DNA from: Halobellus inordinatus
Lineage (GTDB): Archaea; Halobacteriota; Halobacteria; Halobacteriales; Haloferacaceae
Reading direction: 5' to 3'
Assembly: GCF_024464655.1 (NCBI RefSeq)
Contig: NZ_JANHAV010000005.1
Coordinates: forward strand, 1-64,000
DNA length: 64,000 nucleotides
The translations under genes were made by a program, and so were the position numbers. This document shows positions 7,785-17,285 of this stretch, piece by piece. Position 1 is the stretch's first letter. Every line of letters begins with the position of its first letter. The notes below the pieces were generated by a model that worked only from the letters and a program-made list of their open reading frames with translations, did not search any database and was not told the origin of the DNA.

Positions 7785-8648
7785 ATGATTGAAGACATAG
7801 ACCGCGATGTGTTCGTGCGGGTCCAGACCGACCTGCTGGTGATCGGTGACAGCATAATGACCGACCGCCATCACGCCTCAAGCGGCAACTACGAGGATGA
7901 TGACCCGCAGAATCAGATCGGTGGGATCATCCCTGCATTCCCGTTGTCGGGCTGGCTTCGCCACGGAATCGAGGAGGTCGTCCAAGAATACGGCGGGACG
8001 GCCTGCCATCCTGGTGAGGCCAACGCGAACTTTATGAAAGCCGACGTCTACGACCGCGATCTCGACGCCGGCTACCACGAGAAGGGCGCGTGTACGGATG
8101 ACCCGAAGGAAGACGACGGCTGTGTCGTCTTCGACCTCTTCGGCGGCTTCGGCGGCGTTCCCGGCAAGGTGATGCGCCGACCGATCCAATTCTCGCCAGT
8201 CCGCTCGAACGTCGACTACACGCGCGGGCAGGCCGAAGGCCACTATCGACGGCTGAACCGGAACGTCGTCTCCCGGAATCGAGAGGATAACCGTGAGCCG
8301 CTACGGAACGCCGAGATCGACGCTGTCGCGAATCTCGAAGGTGCGTGGCATCTGTCCTTCCGTGAAACAAAGCCCGAGTTCGTCGGCCTACTCGCCGAGG
8401 CGATCGACTTCCTTGACGAGCATCGCACTGACTTTATGCACCAACTGGGCGGTGCCCGCAACTTCGGGGCGGGAATCGTCGACTGTGAGCTCATTAACCC
8501 GCTGTACAATGAGCGCGAGCTGAAGCGGGTCTTCGACCGCGGAAAGGGCAACACGAACGCGATGGACGAGAAAGACGAGCGGTGGGCAGAGGAGTACCGC
8601 CCCAGCTTCGTGGAAACCCTCGAAGATCGCATCGCTGAGGGGCCGTAG
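7785..8648 (+). CDS. Cas7-like RAMP protein (HRAMP module)
   Basis: The 287-residue protein shows the signs of a Cas7-family RNA-binding backbone subunit: the motif I-P-A-F-P-L-S-G-W-L-R-H (49-60), an acidic Cys-containing insert leading to F-D-L-F-G-G-F-G-G (116-124; compare the LFG motif of Csm3-like proteins) and a terminal Gly-rich loop G-G-A-R-N-F-G-A-G-I (222-231). It most likely coats a guide RNA. With the next two genes it matches the haloarchaeal derived class 1 CRISPR-like module HRAMP, described as Cas5 and Cas7 relatives plus an unknown protein and no CRISPR array. Confidence 0.75.
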   Translation: MIEDIDRDVFVRVQTDLLVIGDSIMTDRHHASSGNYEDDDPQNQIGGIIPAFPLSGWLRHGIEEVVQEYGGTACHPGEANANFMKADVYDRDLDAGYHEKGACTDDPKEDDGCVVFDLFGGFGGVPGKVMRRPIQFSPVRSNVDYTRGQAEGHYRRLNRNVVSRNREDNREPLRNAEIDAVANLEGAWHLSFRETKPEFVGLLAEAIDFLDEHRTDFMHQLGGARNFGAGIVDCELINPLYNERELKRVFDRGKGNTNAMDEKDERWAEEYRPSFVETLEDRIAEGP

Positions 8649-8649
8649 G

Positions 8650-9429
8650 ATGACGGAAAACACGACACTCAGCGACTTTCAGAACGTCGGCGAGCGGAAC
8701 CCTATGGTCGCGGCCTATCGCCACGATGCTCACAAGCTCAACGGCGAACCGCATAGGACTGCTCCGGACACGTTCGCTGGTGTACCGGTCAATCAGTCGA
8801 TCCCACACGGCGCAGATTCGGATGCATCAGCGTTGAGTCGGCCACCTGGGAAACCAGAGAAGACGGTTGACAATCACGACACTCACTATCGGCTGTCGCT
8901 GCTGACTGGAGAGAGCGCCTACGATCCAGATGACTTCGCTCGTCCGATGCTCTCAGAAGCGATCAGCGACCTGCTGACGAGTTCCGACCCAGAGACGATG
9001 CATCGGACGTGGCTCACGTCCGACGTGGCCAGCGGATTCAACGAGTCGGTCTACTACCCCTATACGAGCCTGAAGTACCACACTCTGCTCGTGGCGGCGC
9101 TCCTTGACGCCTATCAGCAGAACCAGGAGTTCGAAGACCTCCTGCTGATCGTCGACGACTCAGACGAAGTCGAGCCGTTTCGGACGATCTATACCGGAGA
9201 ACAGTTCTCGCTCCGGCTTGGTTCGGAATCAGGCGGGCGTCCGTGGGCACGCTTGGGTAGCCGACCGTGGCGGTCGTGGGCGGCCACGTGGATGCGGTTG
9301 ACCGCGAACCCTCTGAAAATCGATCAGAACAAGCAGACGATGGTACTGGACGCGAACCTTCGTCGGATTGGTGCGTGGAGTACCGCACTCCAGTACATCG
9401 AGGATTTCGAGGAGGAGTACGGTCTATGA
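8650..9429 (+). CDS. Unknown conserved subunit between the RAMP genes
   Basis: The 259-residue soluble protein has no motif I recognise. It starts one base after the Cas7-like gene and overlaps the Cas5/Cas6-like gene by four bases, so the three are one translational unit. Its position agrees with the uncharacterised protein reported for HRAMP loci; a large-subunit (Cas8-like) role is possible but only by analogy. A Trp/Arg-rich stretch near residues 197-215 (PWARLGSRPWRSW) could contact nucleic acid. Confidence 0.65.
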   Translation: MTENTTLSDFQNVGERNPMVAAYRHDAHKLNGEPHRTAPDTFAGVPVNQSIPHGADSDASALSRPPGKPEKTVDNHDTHYRLSLLTGESAYDPDDFARPMLSEAISDLLTSSDPETMHRTWLTSDVASGFNESVYYPYTSLKYHTLLVAALLDAYQQNQEFEDLLLIVDDSDEVEPFRTIYTGEQFSLRLGSESGGRPWARLGSRPWRSWAATWMRLTANPLKIDQNKQTMVLDANLRRIGAWSTALQYIEDFEEEYGL

Positions 9430-10376
9430 CCCGCATTCAGCAAGTCCACTGGGAGTTGGAGATGGACTACATCGGCCATCCCTACTACGTGAGCGGGAAC
9501 GCGATCCTTCACGCGATTGGGCACCAGCTCACCCACGATGATGCCAAACGTCTGAACGCCAGTCACGGGATGTTCGTCCCCGGTCAGTTCGGAACGTATC
9601 CCGAAGAACACGCGCAGGACGGGATACTCCCGTATATGGGCGCGACATTGCCCGATGTCGAGGCGTACGACGACCTGTTCCTCTTCCGGAACCCCCACCA
9701 TCACTGGCTGCTTGACAGCCGTGCGAGGGACGCGTTGAACACGCACGATCCCCGGCCACAGAGTGGAGAGATGGCATTAGCTCACGAGACGATTATGGGA
9801 CGTCCTGAGGAGGCATACGCGCAGACAGAGACGACGTCGTGGTTCATCCACGCCTATCTGCACGCCGATGACCCTGATACGCTGCCGCTGGGCGAGGACG
9901 TGCTCGATGGCATCCAGTTCGGTGGCAGGCGGAACTACGGCTACGGCAGTGTCCGGCTGAAGGATACGCAGGTCGTGGATCTGGAGGCCTTAGACTACTC
10001 CCGGCTGCGAGGCGCAGATACCTACCTCCTCGAGCTGGTGTCACCGTACGTTGTAGACAGTGAGTATCCCGGCGCAGATGGAGATACAGTACCGTGGTGG
10101 TGGTCGGTAGATCACGACGATGGACTCCGTCGCCGTGCAGAGAAGATCGTCGAGCAAGGAGAGGTCTACGACCTCGTGACCGTCGACCACGGCCAAGTCG
10201 TCGGATATGCGAGCGATTCGCCAATCGAGACGGCGAAGAATGCTATCCGCCGAGTCGGGACCCACTCGAAGTATGGGTTCGGCGAACTTCGCGTGAAGCC
10301 GATCGAGACCGAGGAGCCGGAGATGAACGGCAGCGAACTGGCCGGTTATAGAAAGGAATCTGATACATCGGCCTAA
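9426..10376 (+). CDS. Two-domain Cas5/Cas6-like RAMP protein (HRAMP module)
   Basis: The 316-residue protein starts at the ATG that overlaps the preceding stop (ATGA). It has two RAMP-type glycine loops, I-Q-F-G-G-R-R-N-Y-G-Y-G-S-V (163-176) and V-G-T-H-S-K-Y-G-F-G-E-L (277-288), which implies two ferredoxin-like RNA-binding domains. It would be the Cas5 relative of the module and bind the end of a guide RNA. The N-terminal half is rich in histidines (positions 18, 29, 33, 37, 47 and a triple at 91-93), so an RNA-cutting role like Cas6 cannot be excluded. Confidence 0.75.
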   Translation: MTRIQQVHWELEMDYIGHPYYVSGNAILHAIGHQLTHDDAKRLNASHGMFVPGQFGTYPEEHAQDGILPYMGATLPDVEAYDDLFLFRNPHHHWLLDSRARDALNTHDPRPQSGEMALAHETIMGRPEEAYAQTETTSWFIHAYLHADDPDTLPLGEDVLDGIQFGGRRNYGYGSVRLKDTQVVDLEALDYSRLRGADTYLLELVSPYVVDSEYPGADGDTVPWWWSVDHDDGLRRRAEKIVEQGEVYDLVTVDHGQVVGYASDSPIETAKNAIRRVGTHSKYGFGELRVKPIETEEPEMNGSELAGYRKESDTSA

Positions 10377-10878
10377 TCAGGGGGTGATTCACGAGAATAA
10401 ACATACGCAATCTGTGAGAAAATAGGATTGATTTCAACCACTCAACCGTGTCAAGAATATAGAGCTCAGAGAGCAGTTGGAGGGCTCACAGCCCAACATC
10501 GCAAACGGGACGGAAAAAATTTGTCAAGAAACCGTCGTTAGGTTTGCACGCTTGTTCTGACGGGTGATTCGCTTGTGCAAAGAACACTCGTGAGCGGATC
10601 TATGCCTCACTCGCTCCGGGCGTTCTCCGGAGCGCGGTACGATGCCGAGGGCTAACGGTCACCTTCATTACAGCCTCGCGACAACCCTGGGTCATCTCAC
10701 AGATGTCTACTCAGGGGTCACAAGCGGACCTCTCTGGGTTCGATACTGGGCGTTCGACTGTCAAATCGGGTTTGGGTGAGTGTGGGGGCGTACAGGTAAG
10801 CCAAGACGTAACCACGTTTTGAGATGCCGATGGCGTCATCTATTTGTAAGGTCACTGAGGGAGTACTGCATATCCGAA
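10377..10878. other. Intergenic stretch before the restriction enzyme, with a hairpin and a mini-frame
   Basis: This 500-base gap has no convincing gene. It holds a perfect 8-bp hairpin (CGCTCCGG 10612-10619 with CCGGAGCG 10627-10634) and a 39-codon plus frame (10703-10822) that reads like the start of a lost gene. It may include the terminator of the RAMP operon and the promoter of the next gene. Confidence 0.4.
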
Positions 10879-13800
10879 ATGAGCCAGGCGACGCTTGCTG
10901 ACCGCCCGTACGTCAACTCGAATCTCTTCTCCGGGCACTATCTGGATGAACGCCTTCGCGATCGCGACGAATGGGAGTGCGACGCCGCCGCTCAGGAAGC
11001 CTTCTCTGAGCTGCAGTCGCTCTACGAGCTCGAAGGTGAACTGGTACCGGGGTACAAGGAAGACGCCCTCATAGACGACTGGATCGGGGAGATTCTGGAC
11101 ATCCTTGGATACGGAACATCCGAAGAAGTAACTCTCCCGGAAGGTGGCGGCTTCGTCGACGAACTTCTCTTCGAGACACCAGACGATCGGCGCGACGCCG
11201 CGAGGGTCTACCTCCATTCCGAGGAAACGACGGACCTCTTCGAGCGGGGGATCGGGCTCGTCGAGGCCAAACAGTGGGACGCCGACTTCACGAAGCGGTT
11301 CAGCGAACAGCGCCCGTACCGGAACGCCTCGCATCAGATCAAACACTACCTCGAAAACACGCCGTCGAATATCCAGTGGGGCGTGCTCACGAACGGGCGG
11401 AAGTGGCGGCTCTACGGGACGAACAACTACGAGACACAGACCTACTACGAGGTCGATCTGCCCGAACTCTTAGAGCGCGGTGACCTGGAGGCGTTCAAAT
11501 ACTTCTACGTGTTCTTCCGGCCGGCGGCGTTCCACGAGTCGGGCGGCACAACGTTCCTCGACGAAGTCTGGTCCGAGAGCGAGACCGCATCCCAAGAACT
11601 CGGGGAAGATCTGCAGGACAACGTCTTCACCGCGCTGCGCGTGCTCGGGAAGGGGTTCGTCGAGACGGACAACGGCTTCGATATCGACTCCGACGACGAC
11701 GAAGCGCTCGACGAGCTGAAAGAGCAGTCGTTGGTGCTGCTGTATCGCCTGATGTTCGTGCTGTACGCCGAATCGCGTGGGCTGATCCATCCCGAGGATC
11801 GCTCGGCGCAGGACCACTACGACGAGAACTTCAGCCTCGACGAGCTCCGTATCGAGATCCACGACGAGATCGGCGAGGTAGACGAGGGTTTCGCCGAGGA
11901 GTACAGCGAGTACTCCACGTCGATGTGGAACCGGCTGGAGAATCTCTTCAGCCTGATCGACGAGGGTGAAGAGGACCTCGGGATTCCGCCCTACAACGGC
12001 GGGCTGTTCAACCACGACGAGCACGCCTTCCTCACCGAGCACGGGGTGAGTGATCAGTATCTCTCCGAAGTGATCTACCGGCTCTCGACGGTCGAGAACG
12101 ACGACGGCCGGTACGTGCTCGCGGACTACGCCGACCTGGACACGCGGCACCTCGGCTCGGTGTACGAGGGCCTTCTGGAGCATCAGTTCCGCATCGCGCC
12201 GGAGCAGTACGCGGCCGTCTCGGAGGACGGCGGACAGGTCTGGAAGCCGGCCACGGAGGTCTCAGTCGCCGACGCAGTCGAGACCGTCGACGAAGGCGGA
12301 CTGTACGTCGTCAACGACGAAGGCGAGCGGAAGGCCACGGGCTCGTACTACACACCGGACTACGTCGTGACGTACATCGTCGAGGAGACCGTCGGGCCGC
12401 TCGTCGATGAAATCCGGGAGGATCTGATTGACCAGGGCTTCGAGCCCGGAACACAGGAGTATCTGGGGCCGTTTCTCCGGCGGGTGACCGACCTCCGCAT
12501 TCTGGATCCCGCGATGGGAAGCGGGCACTTCCTCACGAAGGCAACGGGCTATCTCTCCGAGCAAGTGATGTCGGAGGTCCGAGAGGCCGAATCGGAGTTC
12601 GGCGTCGCCTTCGACGAACAGCACATTCGCCGGGAGATCACCAAGGAGTGTATCTACGGCGTCGACCTCAACGGGATGGCCGTCGAGCTGGCGAAGCTCT
12701 CGATGTGGCTGGAGACGCTGGCCGCCGATCGGCCGCTGGCGTTCCTCGATCACCACTTCAAACAGGGGAACTCGCTCGTCGGGAGCGACATCGAGGACAT
12801 CGAAGAGCTGGAGTCGGACGCGAGCGAAGACGACGACTCCCAGTCATCTCTCGCTGAGTTCGGCGCGACTCGTGAGGGCACGATCGAGCGTCTGATGGAT
12901 ATCTACTCGGAGTTCCTCGCGATCGAGAACGAGAGCATCGAGGACGTCCACGAGATGAAGCGGAAGTACGCCGAAATCGAACAGGACGACCTCCGGAAGC
13001 GCCTGGTCGCGATGGCGAACGTGCATACGGCCGAGCGGTTCGACGTCGACGTTCCCGGCGGGGCCTACGAGCGGATGGCGAAGGCGCTTGAAGATGATTC
13101 CGAGTGGGAGGCCGTTTCAGAGGCGGACTGGTTCAAAACGGCGCAGACGTTGGCTGCGGAGCAGGATTTCTTCCACTGGAAGCTGGAATACCCGGAGGTA
13201 TTCTACAAGGAGGGCGGCTCAGAAAGAGAAGATGCTGGTTTTGATGTGATTCTTGGCAACCCTCCTTACGGATACCGGAAAATACCCTCAGATGGTCAGA
13301 AAAGATACTACGAGTCATCTTTTGAGAGCCACCAGTATAACTATGAATTCTATATGTATTTCACCGAACAAGCAATTGACATCTGTAAACAAGGGGGCCA
13401 CTCGTCATTTATTATACCAAATACATACCTATCTGCAGAAAACTTCTCGCAATTTAGGGAATACATCCTCGATAAAACTTCAATATCTGAAATATTCTAC
13501 TTAGGGCTGGGTGTTTTTGACGGGGTTACGATTGAATCGGTAATTCAAAGATTGCAAATCGGAGGCAGTAACGAAGATGTACTGATTAAGTTTGGAGGAA
13601 ACGGATCTACTGTGGACACATCAAAAGAATACAACATTGACCAATCTCAGTTTGAATCTTCAGAGGACTACGTTTTCAATATAAATGTCTCTCCGGAGCG
13701 TAAAGAACTGGTTGAGAAAATGGATCGCGTTTCGGTAGATCTGGGCGAAATATCATACACAACGGTGGGAATCAATACCGGATATATTCGGGATGTCCTC

Positions 13801-14934
13801 GTCTCTGATAAAAAAGAAGACAATCGGTATCACAAGATGCTGAGTGGGAGTAACATCGGACGATATTCGCTAAATTGGGATGGTAGATGGATTTGCTATG
13901 ACCCAGATGTTATCAAGGAATATGGCGATAAAGCCCGAACACTACCTCCTGAGTATATTTTCACGGAGCCTAAGATATTGCTCCAAAGAACCAGACGAGG
14001 TCTGGATAGGAAGCTTGTAGCAACGCTTGATGAGAATGAGTTTTACAACTTGAATAGGGTCTCAAATGTAGTTTTAGAATCAGATGCTTATCAGTTAGAT
14101 TTCCTCACAGCGGTGCTAAATTCGACTCTACTGGATAGGTATTTCAATTGGATTTTTGACGAATACGAAGTAAAGCCAACGCACCTTCGGGAACTCCCGA
14201 TTATTCAGGTAGACGAGATTTCTGTAGGGGAGAAAATCAGAGATATAATCCCGGAAGAGCCACCCAAAAAGATCCAAGAAAAAGTTGGATCCTTAGCAAG
14301 AGATATAATAGAGGATAAACAGTCTCGTGAAAATCTGAATCTATCGCTCACAGACTACATTGGTACGGCTTACGACGGCCCTTCTCTGACAGACATAGGG
14401 CTTTACCAACCCCCGAAAGGCGTCGGCGACACGAAACTCACGGCCACCAAAGAGGACTACGACAACCTCCGAATCGGCTCAGTATCCACCGAACGCGACA
14501 CTGGCGACACGGTCGTCATCCACGCCACGGCGCGCTACAAGCCGGAAGACGAAGACGCCCACGAGACCGATCGGTGGGGCTACACCGAGACCGAGCCGAT
14601 CCCGGCGATGCGGCTCACGGATCTCACCGAGGTCGAAGCCGAGCTGGTCGAGGCGTTCGTCCCGGTCGCCGTCGACGAGGCGGGCGGCTTCGCGAACTTC
14701 CGCGAGACCGCGACGAAGACGAACTCGCTCGTCGACCGACTCGAAGCGCTGACACTCCCAGATCCCGACGACGTCGCCGACGGGCTGGAGCGATATATCG
14801 ACGCAAAAGAGCGCGCTGCGGAGTTAGACGAGAAGATCGAGCGGACCGACGACCTGATCGACGAGATCGTCTACGAACTGTACGGGCTGACCGACGAGGA
14901 GATCGAGATCGTGGAGTCTGCTGTCGGGGAGTAG
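10879..14934 (+). CDS. Type IIG-like restriction enzyme/adenine methyltransferase
   Basis: The 1,351-residue protein (start at the ATG giving MSQATLADRP) combines a nuclease and a methylase. The N-domain has the PD-(D/E)xK-type residues D94 and E129-A-K131, then W-G-V-L-T-N-G-R-K-W as in HsdR/Eco57I N-domains. The methylase follows: SAM-binding L-D-P-A-M-G-S-G (near 542) and catalytic N-P-P-Y (794-797), typical of N6-adenine enzymes. From about 13.23 to 14.40 kb, the expected target-recognition region, the DNA is clearly AT-richer than the flanks, so the specificity part was probably exchanged by recombination. It would cut unmodified DNA and methylate host sites. A BREX PglX-like role is an alternative, but PglX normally lacks the nuclease. 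Confidence 0.8.
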   Translation: MSQATLADRPYVNSNLFSGHYLDERLRDRDEWECDAAAQEAFSELQSLYELEGELVPGYKEDALIDDWIGEILDILGYGTSEEVTLPEGGGFVDELLFETPDDRRDAARVYLHSEETTDLFERGIGLVEAKQWDADFTKRFSEQRPYRNASHQIKHYLENTPSNIQWGVLTNGRKWRLYGTNNYETQTYYEVDLPELLERGDLEAFKYFYVFFRPAAFHESGGTTFLDEVWSESETASQELGEDLQDNVFTALRVLGKGFVETDNGFDIDSDDDEALDELKEQSLVLLYRLMFVLYAESRGLIHPEDRSAQDHYDENFSLDELRIEIHDEIGEVDEGFAEEYSEYSTSMWNRLENLFSLIDEGEEDLGIPPYNGGLFNHDEHAFLTEHGVSDQYLSEVIYRLSTVENDDGRYVLADYADLDTRHLGSVYEGLLEHQFRIAPEQYAAVSEDGGQVWKPATEVSVADAVETVDEGGLYVVNDEGERKATGSYYTPDYVVTYIVEETVGPLVDEIREDLIDQGFEPGTQEYLGPFLRRVTDLRILDPAMGSGHFLTKATGYLSEQVMSEVREAESEFGVAFDEQHIRREITKECIYGVDLNGMAVELAKLSMWLETLAADRPLAFLDHHFKQGNSLVGSDIEDIEELESDASEDDDSQSSLAEFGATREGTIERLMDIYSEFLAIENESIEDVHEMKRKYAEIEQDDLRKRLVAMANVHTAERFDVDVPGGAYERMAKALEDDSEWEAVSEADWFKTAQTLAAEQDFFHWKLEYPEVFYKEGGSEREDAGFDVILGNPPYGYRKIPSDGQKRYYESSFESHQYNYEFYMYFTEQAIDICKQGGHSSFIIPNTYLSAENFSQFREYILDKTSISEIFYLGLGVFDGVTIESVIQRLQIGGSNEDVLIKFGGNGSTVDTSKEYNIDQSQFESSEDYVFNINVSPERKELVEKMDRVSVDLGEISYTTVGINTGYIRDVLVSDKKEDNRYHKMLSGSNIGRYSLNWDGRWICYDPDVIKEYGDKARTLPPEYIFTEPKILLQRTRRGLDRKLVATLDENEFYNLNRVSNVVLESDAYQLDFLTAVLNSTLLDRYFNWIFDEYEVKPTHLRELPIIQVDEISVGEKIRDIIPEEPPKKIQEKVGSLARDIIEDKQSRENLNLSLTDYIGTAYDGPSLTDIGLYQPPKGVGDTKLTATKEDYDNLRIGSVSTERDTGDTVVIHATARYKPEDEDAHETDRWGYTETEPIPAMRLTDLTEVEAELVEAFVPVAVDEAGGFANFRETATKTNSLVDRLEALTLPDPDDVADGLERYIDAKERAAELDEKIERTDDLIDEIVYELYGLTDEEIEIVESAVGE

Positions 14935-15108
14935 TGCTGATCGAGGCGGCGACACGCAGCTAACCGTCCACCGAGCACCATTGGGGACTGGTGTCGGCGG
15001 CGGCATTGGCGTAGGAGTCGCAGTCTCGACGTTTCGGCAGGCCCAGACGTTACGGGTCGCGCTCTGGGCCGTCTGCTCGGCGTCGTAGAAGCGACCCCGG
15101 TCCTCGAA

Positions 15109-16545
15109 TTATATCTCTATATATGGGTTCTTTGAATCTTTGAGGTATTCTCTGGCCGGCTTCGACACTCCCTGCTGCTGGTCTTTGCGGAACTGACGCG
15201 CCTCCTCAATGTGGGCGAGTCGTCTTGGCTTTCCGAATGTTCGGCGGAATTCAGCATCGGTCCCGAATTTTTGTTTTAACCCATTCCCATTGGGGTCGTA
15301 CGTTGGTGGGGTAGATGGAAGTCCATCCACATCAGGGAGTGACTGATTAGCTTCCAGATAGCCTTCTAGATCTTCGTTGTTGTCAGACCGAACTTTGAGA
15401 GCACGGGCTTCGTTAGGAATCATAGTACTGCCGTACCGATTTGCGCCGCTCGGTCCTCCTTCTGAGGAATATCGTCGATATTCCCAAGCACCATTGAGAA
15501 GGGTGCTGAATGCGTGGACACCCAGATCTGTCGCGTAAGAGCCGAACCACTCGGAACGGGGGGCGATAATCGGGATCGACTCCCGAGTGCTGATCTTAGA
15601 TAGACCTTCAACAAATGTTTCCATTCGAGCAGATCGATTAGTTTGCCAAATTCTATTAGGATAGTAGACAGTTAGGGCAATCCCTGCATAATCAGATCCG
15701 GTGACCTCTTCCTCTAAGGTTTGCAGCGCCTTCTCTGCAGTATCAGTGCTTGCATCCGTGTCGAACGACCGTGGGTTCAGATAAATGTGGAAGTACGCAT
15801 CTGTGTTCTCGTGACCATCTACCGCCTCCAGCATCTTTTCATTCGAGGTGACCCAGGCTGTAACTAGATCCGTATCCCAGTCGCGTTCAAGTTGTGGAAC
15901 CGGTGGAACTACTACTGAGCTGGGGCGTTTGGACGCTTCAGAGGCGATAGTATCGAAATATCCCACATAGTGGTCTGGATCTAAGCTGGTCCAAGCCTCC
16001 TCTGAAGAGTCGACTTTTAGACTAGACCGTGAAACGAGGCTGGCTCCATCGGTCTCTTCCAATAGCCGGTTGACATTTGCGTGAACAAACGGTTGGACAA
16101 ACTCTGGAAGTTCTGCTTGGGCCTCAGAGTGCTTACCTTCGCGGAGTAGTCGTTCAAATCTGTCTTTATCGTATCCTGGTAGTCTGAAAAGGTAGTTCAC
16201 TAAAGTCTTCGTTCTTTTATACCAATACAGTTCAGGCGGATCAAAGAAGACTAGTGGATGTTCCTCTTCTAATCGCTCAACTTCGCTTTTTCCGACTTCG
16301 TTTCCATCACCGTCAGTTCTACTTGTTACCTCATTTTTGCTCCGCAGCCAAGACCACTTGGCCGCCGGCACTGCGATTGGGTTGCTCTCATCAAGCGAAT
16401 CGATATGATCAAGCAGGGCGCGCAACCCTTCAGCACCTTTTATTTCCGGTATATACGTGGGCGCGAGAATATCATCGTGAGCGCCGATACGGAGGGCTTT
16501 CTGATCCGGTCCAGTCTCATACAGGTAGGAGTCTTGCGTAACCAT
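15109..16545 (-). CDS. Hypothetical protein of the defence island
   Basis: The 478-residue soluble protein is not recognised. Alternating strand/helix segments, such as ALTVYYPNRIW and PIIAPRSEWFG, could belong to a TIM-barrel or similar alpha/beta fold, but I see no catalytic signature. The gene is AT-rich and lies opposite the restriction enzyme, 175 bases from its end. The next gene, 87 bases upstream on the same strand, is a zinc-ribbon protein, so the two may be co-transcribed. Confidence 0.6.
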   Translation of the reverse strand: MVTQDSYLYETGPDQKALRIGAHDDILAPTYIPEIKGAEGLRALLDHIDSLDESNPIAVPAAKWSWLRSKNEVTSRTDGDGNEVGKSEVERLEEEHPLVFFDPPELYWYKRTKTLVNYLFRLPGYDKDRFERLLREGKHSEAQAELPEFVQPFVHANVNRLLEETDGASLVSRSSLKVDSSEEAWTSLDPDHYVGYFDTIASEASKRPSSVVVPPVPQLERDWDTDLVTAWVTSNEKMLEAVDGHENTDAYFHIYLNPRSFDTDASTDTAEKALQTLEEEVTGSDYAGIALTVYYPNRIWQTNRSARMETFVEGLSKISTRESIPIIAPRSEWFGSYATDLGVHAFSTLLNGAWEYRRYSSEGGPSGANRYGSTMIPNEARALKVRSDNNEDLEGYLEANQSLPDVDGLPSTPPTYDPNGNGLKQKFGTDAEFRRTFGKPRRLAHIEEARQFRKDQQQGVSKPAREYLKDSKNPYIEI

Positions 16546-16632
16546 CGATTGGAAACTGTATCCTAATATTGATTTTGAGGTAACATAATTGTGTTGGTAG
16601 TATTAACAATCTCCTACTGTACGTGTCAGACA

Positions 16633-17202
16633 CTAGGTTTGGAGGTCCTGCGTCCCATTTTCGACAGAACCGACGTAGATAGCCGACACTCGATCCTCGT
16701 GACCACTATCTAGAGGTTTATAGAATTTCAACGTCCGGTGTGTTTGATCGTGATAACGTACCGTTCCCAGAATTAGATCATCATCAATATAATCGCCTAA
16801 TGTGATTGTGTGCCACCCTTTTGAGAAGGTCGGCGGATCCCGGACTTGGATATGAATATGTCTGACTCGGGAAGTTCCCTGAACTCCATCAGGGGTGTAA
16901 TGAGCATCTTCTGAAATTTTCTCGTCGATGCTTTGGAATTCAACCGCTTGATCATCGATTTTCAATTCTAAAGAGGATTCGCCAGTCTCACGAACCGTCT
17001 CAAACGCATCTGAATGCGAAGTAGGGTGAACACCGGTTTCAACAATGTCTGTGGCGCCACATTCAGAGCACTGGAATTCTGTTTTCAAAGATTGCGAAAG
17101 GGTCCGATCTCCATCGCCCGCAAGCCCGGATTTCGGCGATTGACTAACCTCAACGCGATCGTTTTCTGTAGCCCCACAATTGAGACAGCGAACTTGGAAC
17201 AT
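16633..17202 (-). CDS. Zinc-ribbon hypothetical protein
   Basis: The protein has two Cys pairs near its N-terminus, C-L-N-C (6-9) and C-S-E-C (45-48), that can bind one zinc as a ribbon. The remaining 140 residues are strand-rich, with H-I-H-I-Q-V-R near residue 114, and carry no motif I know. It precedes the 478-residue protein on the same strand. It could be a nucleic-acid-binding partner of it; this is inference. Confidence 0.6.
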   Translation of the reverse strand: MFQVRCLNCGATENDRVEVSQSPKSGLAGDGDRTLSQSLKTEFQCSECGATDIVETGVHPTSHSDAFETVRETGESSLELKIDDQAVEFQSIDEKISEDAHYTPDGVQGTSRVRHIHIQVRDPPTFSKGWHTITLGDYIDDDLILGTVRYHDQTHRTLKFYKPLDSGHEDRVSAIYVGSVENGTQDLQT

Positions 17203-17285
17203 AGGTCTCGTTGAATTTCGAACATTTTAGTGGTGGTGGTAAATTTCGGTGGTTGAACCTCTGGACGATCCTGATCGCAATTTAA

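Noticed and set aside
14935-15108. A gene starting at the GTG that overlaps the stop of the type IIG enzyme
   Set aside because: The frame ends after about nine codons; it may be a leftover of a former next gene but cannot be supported.
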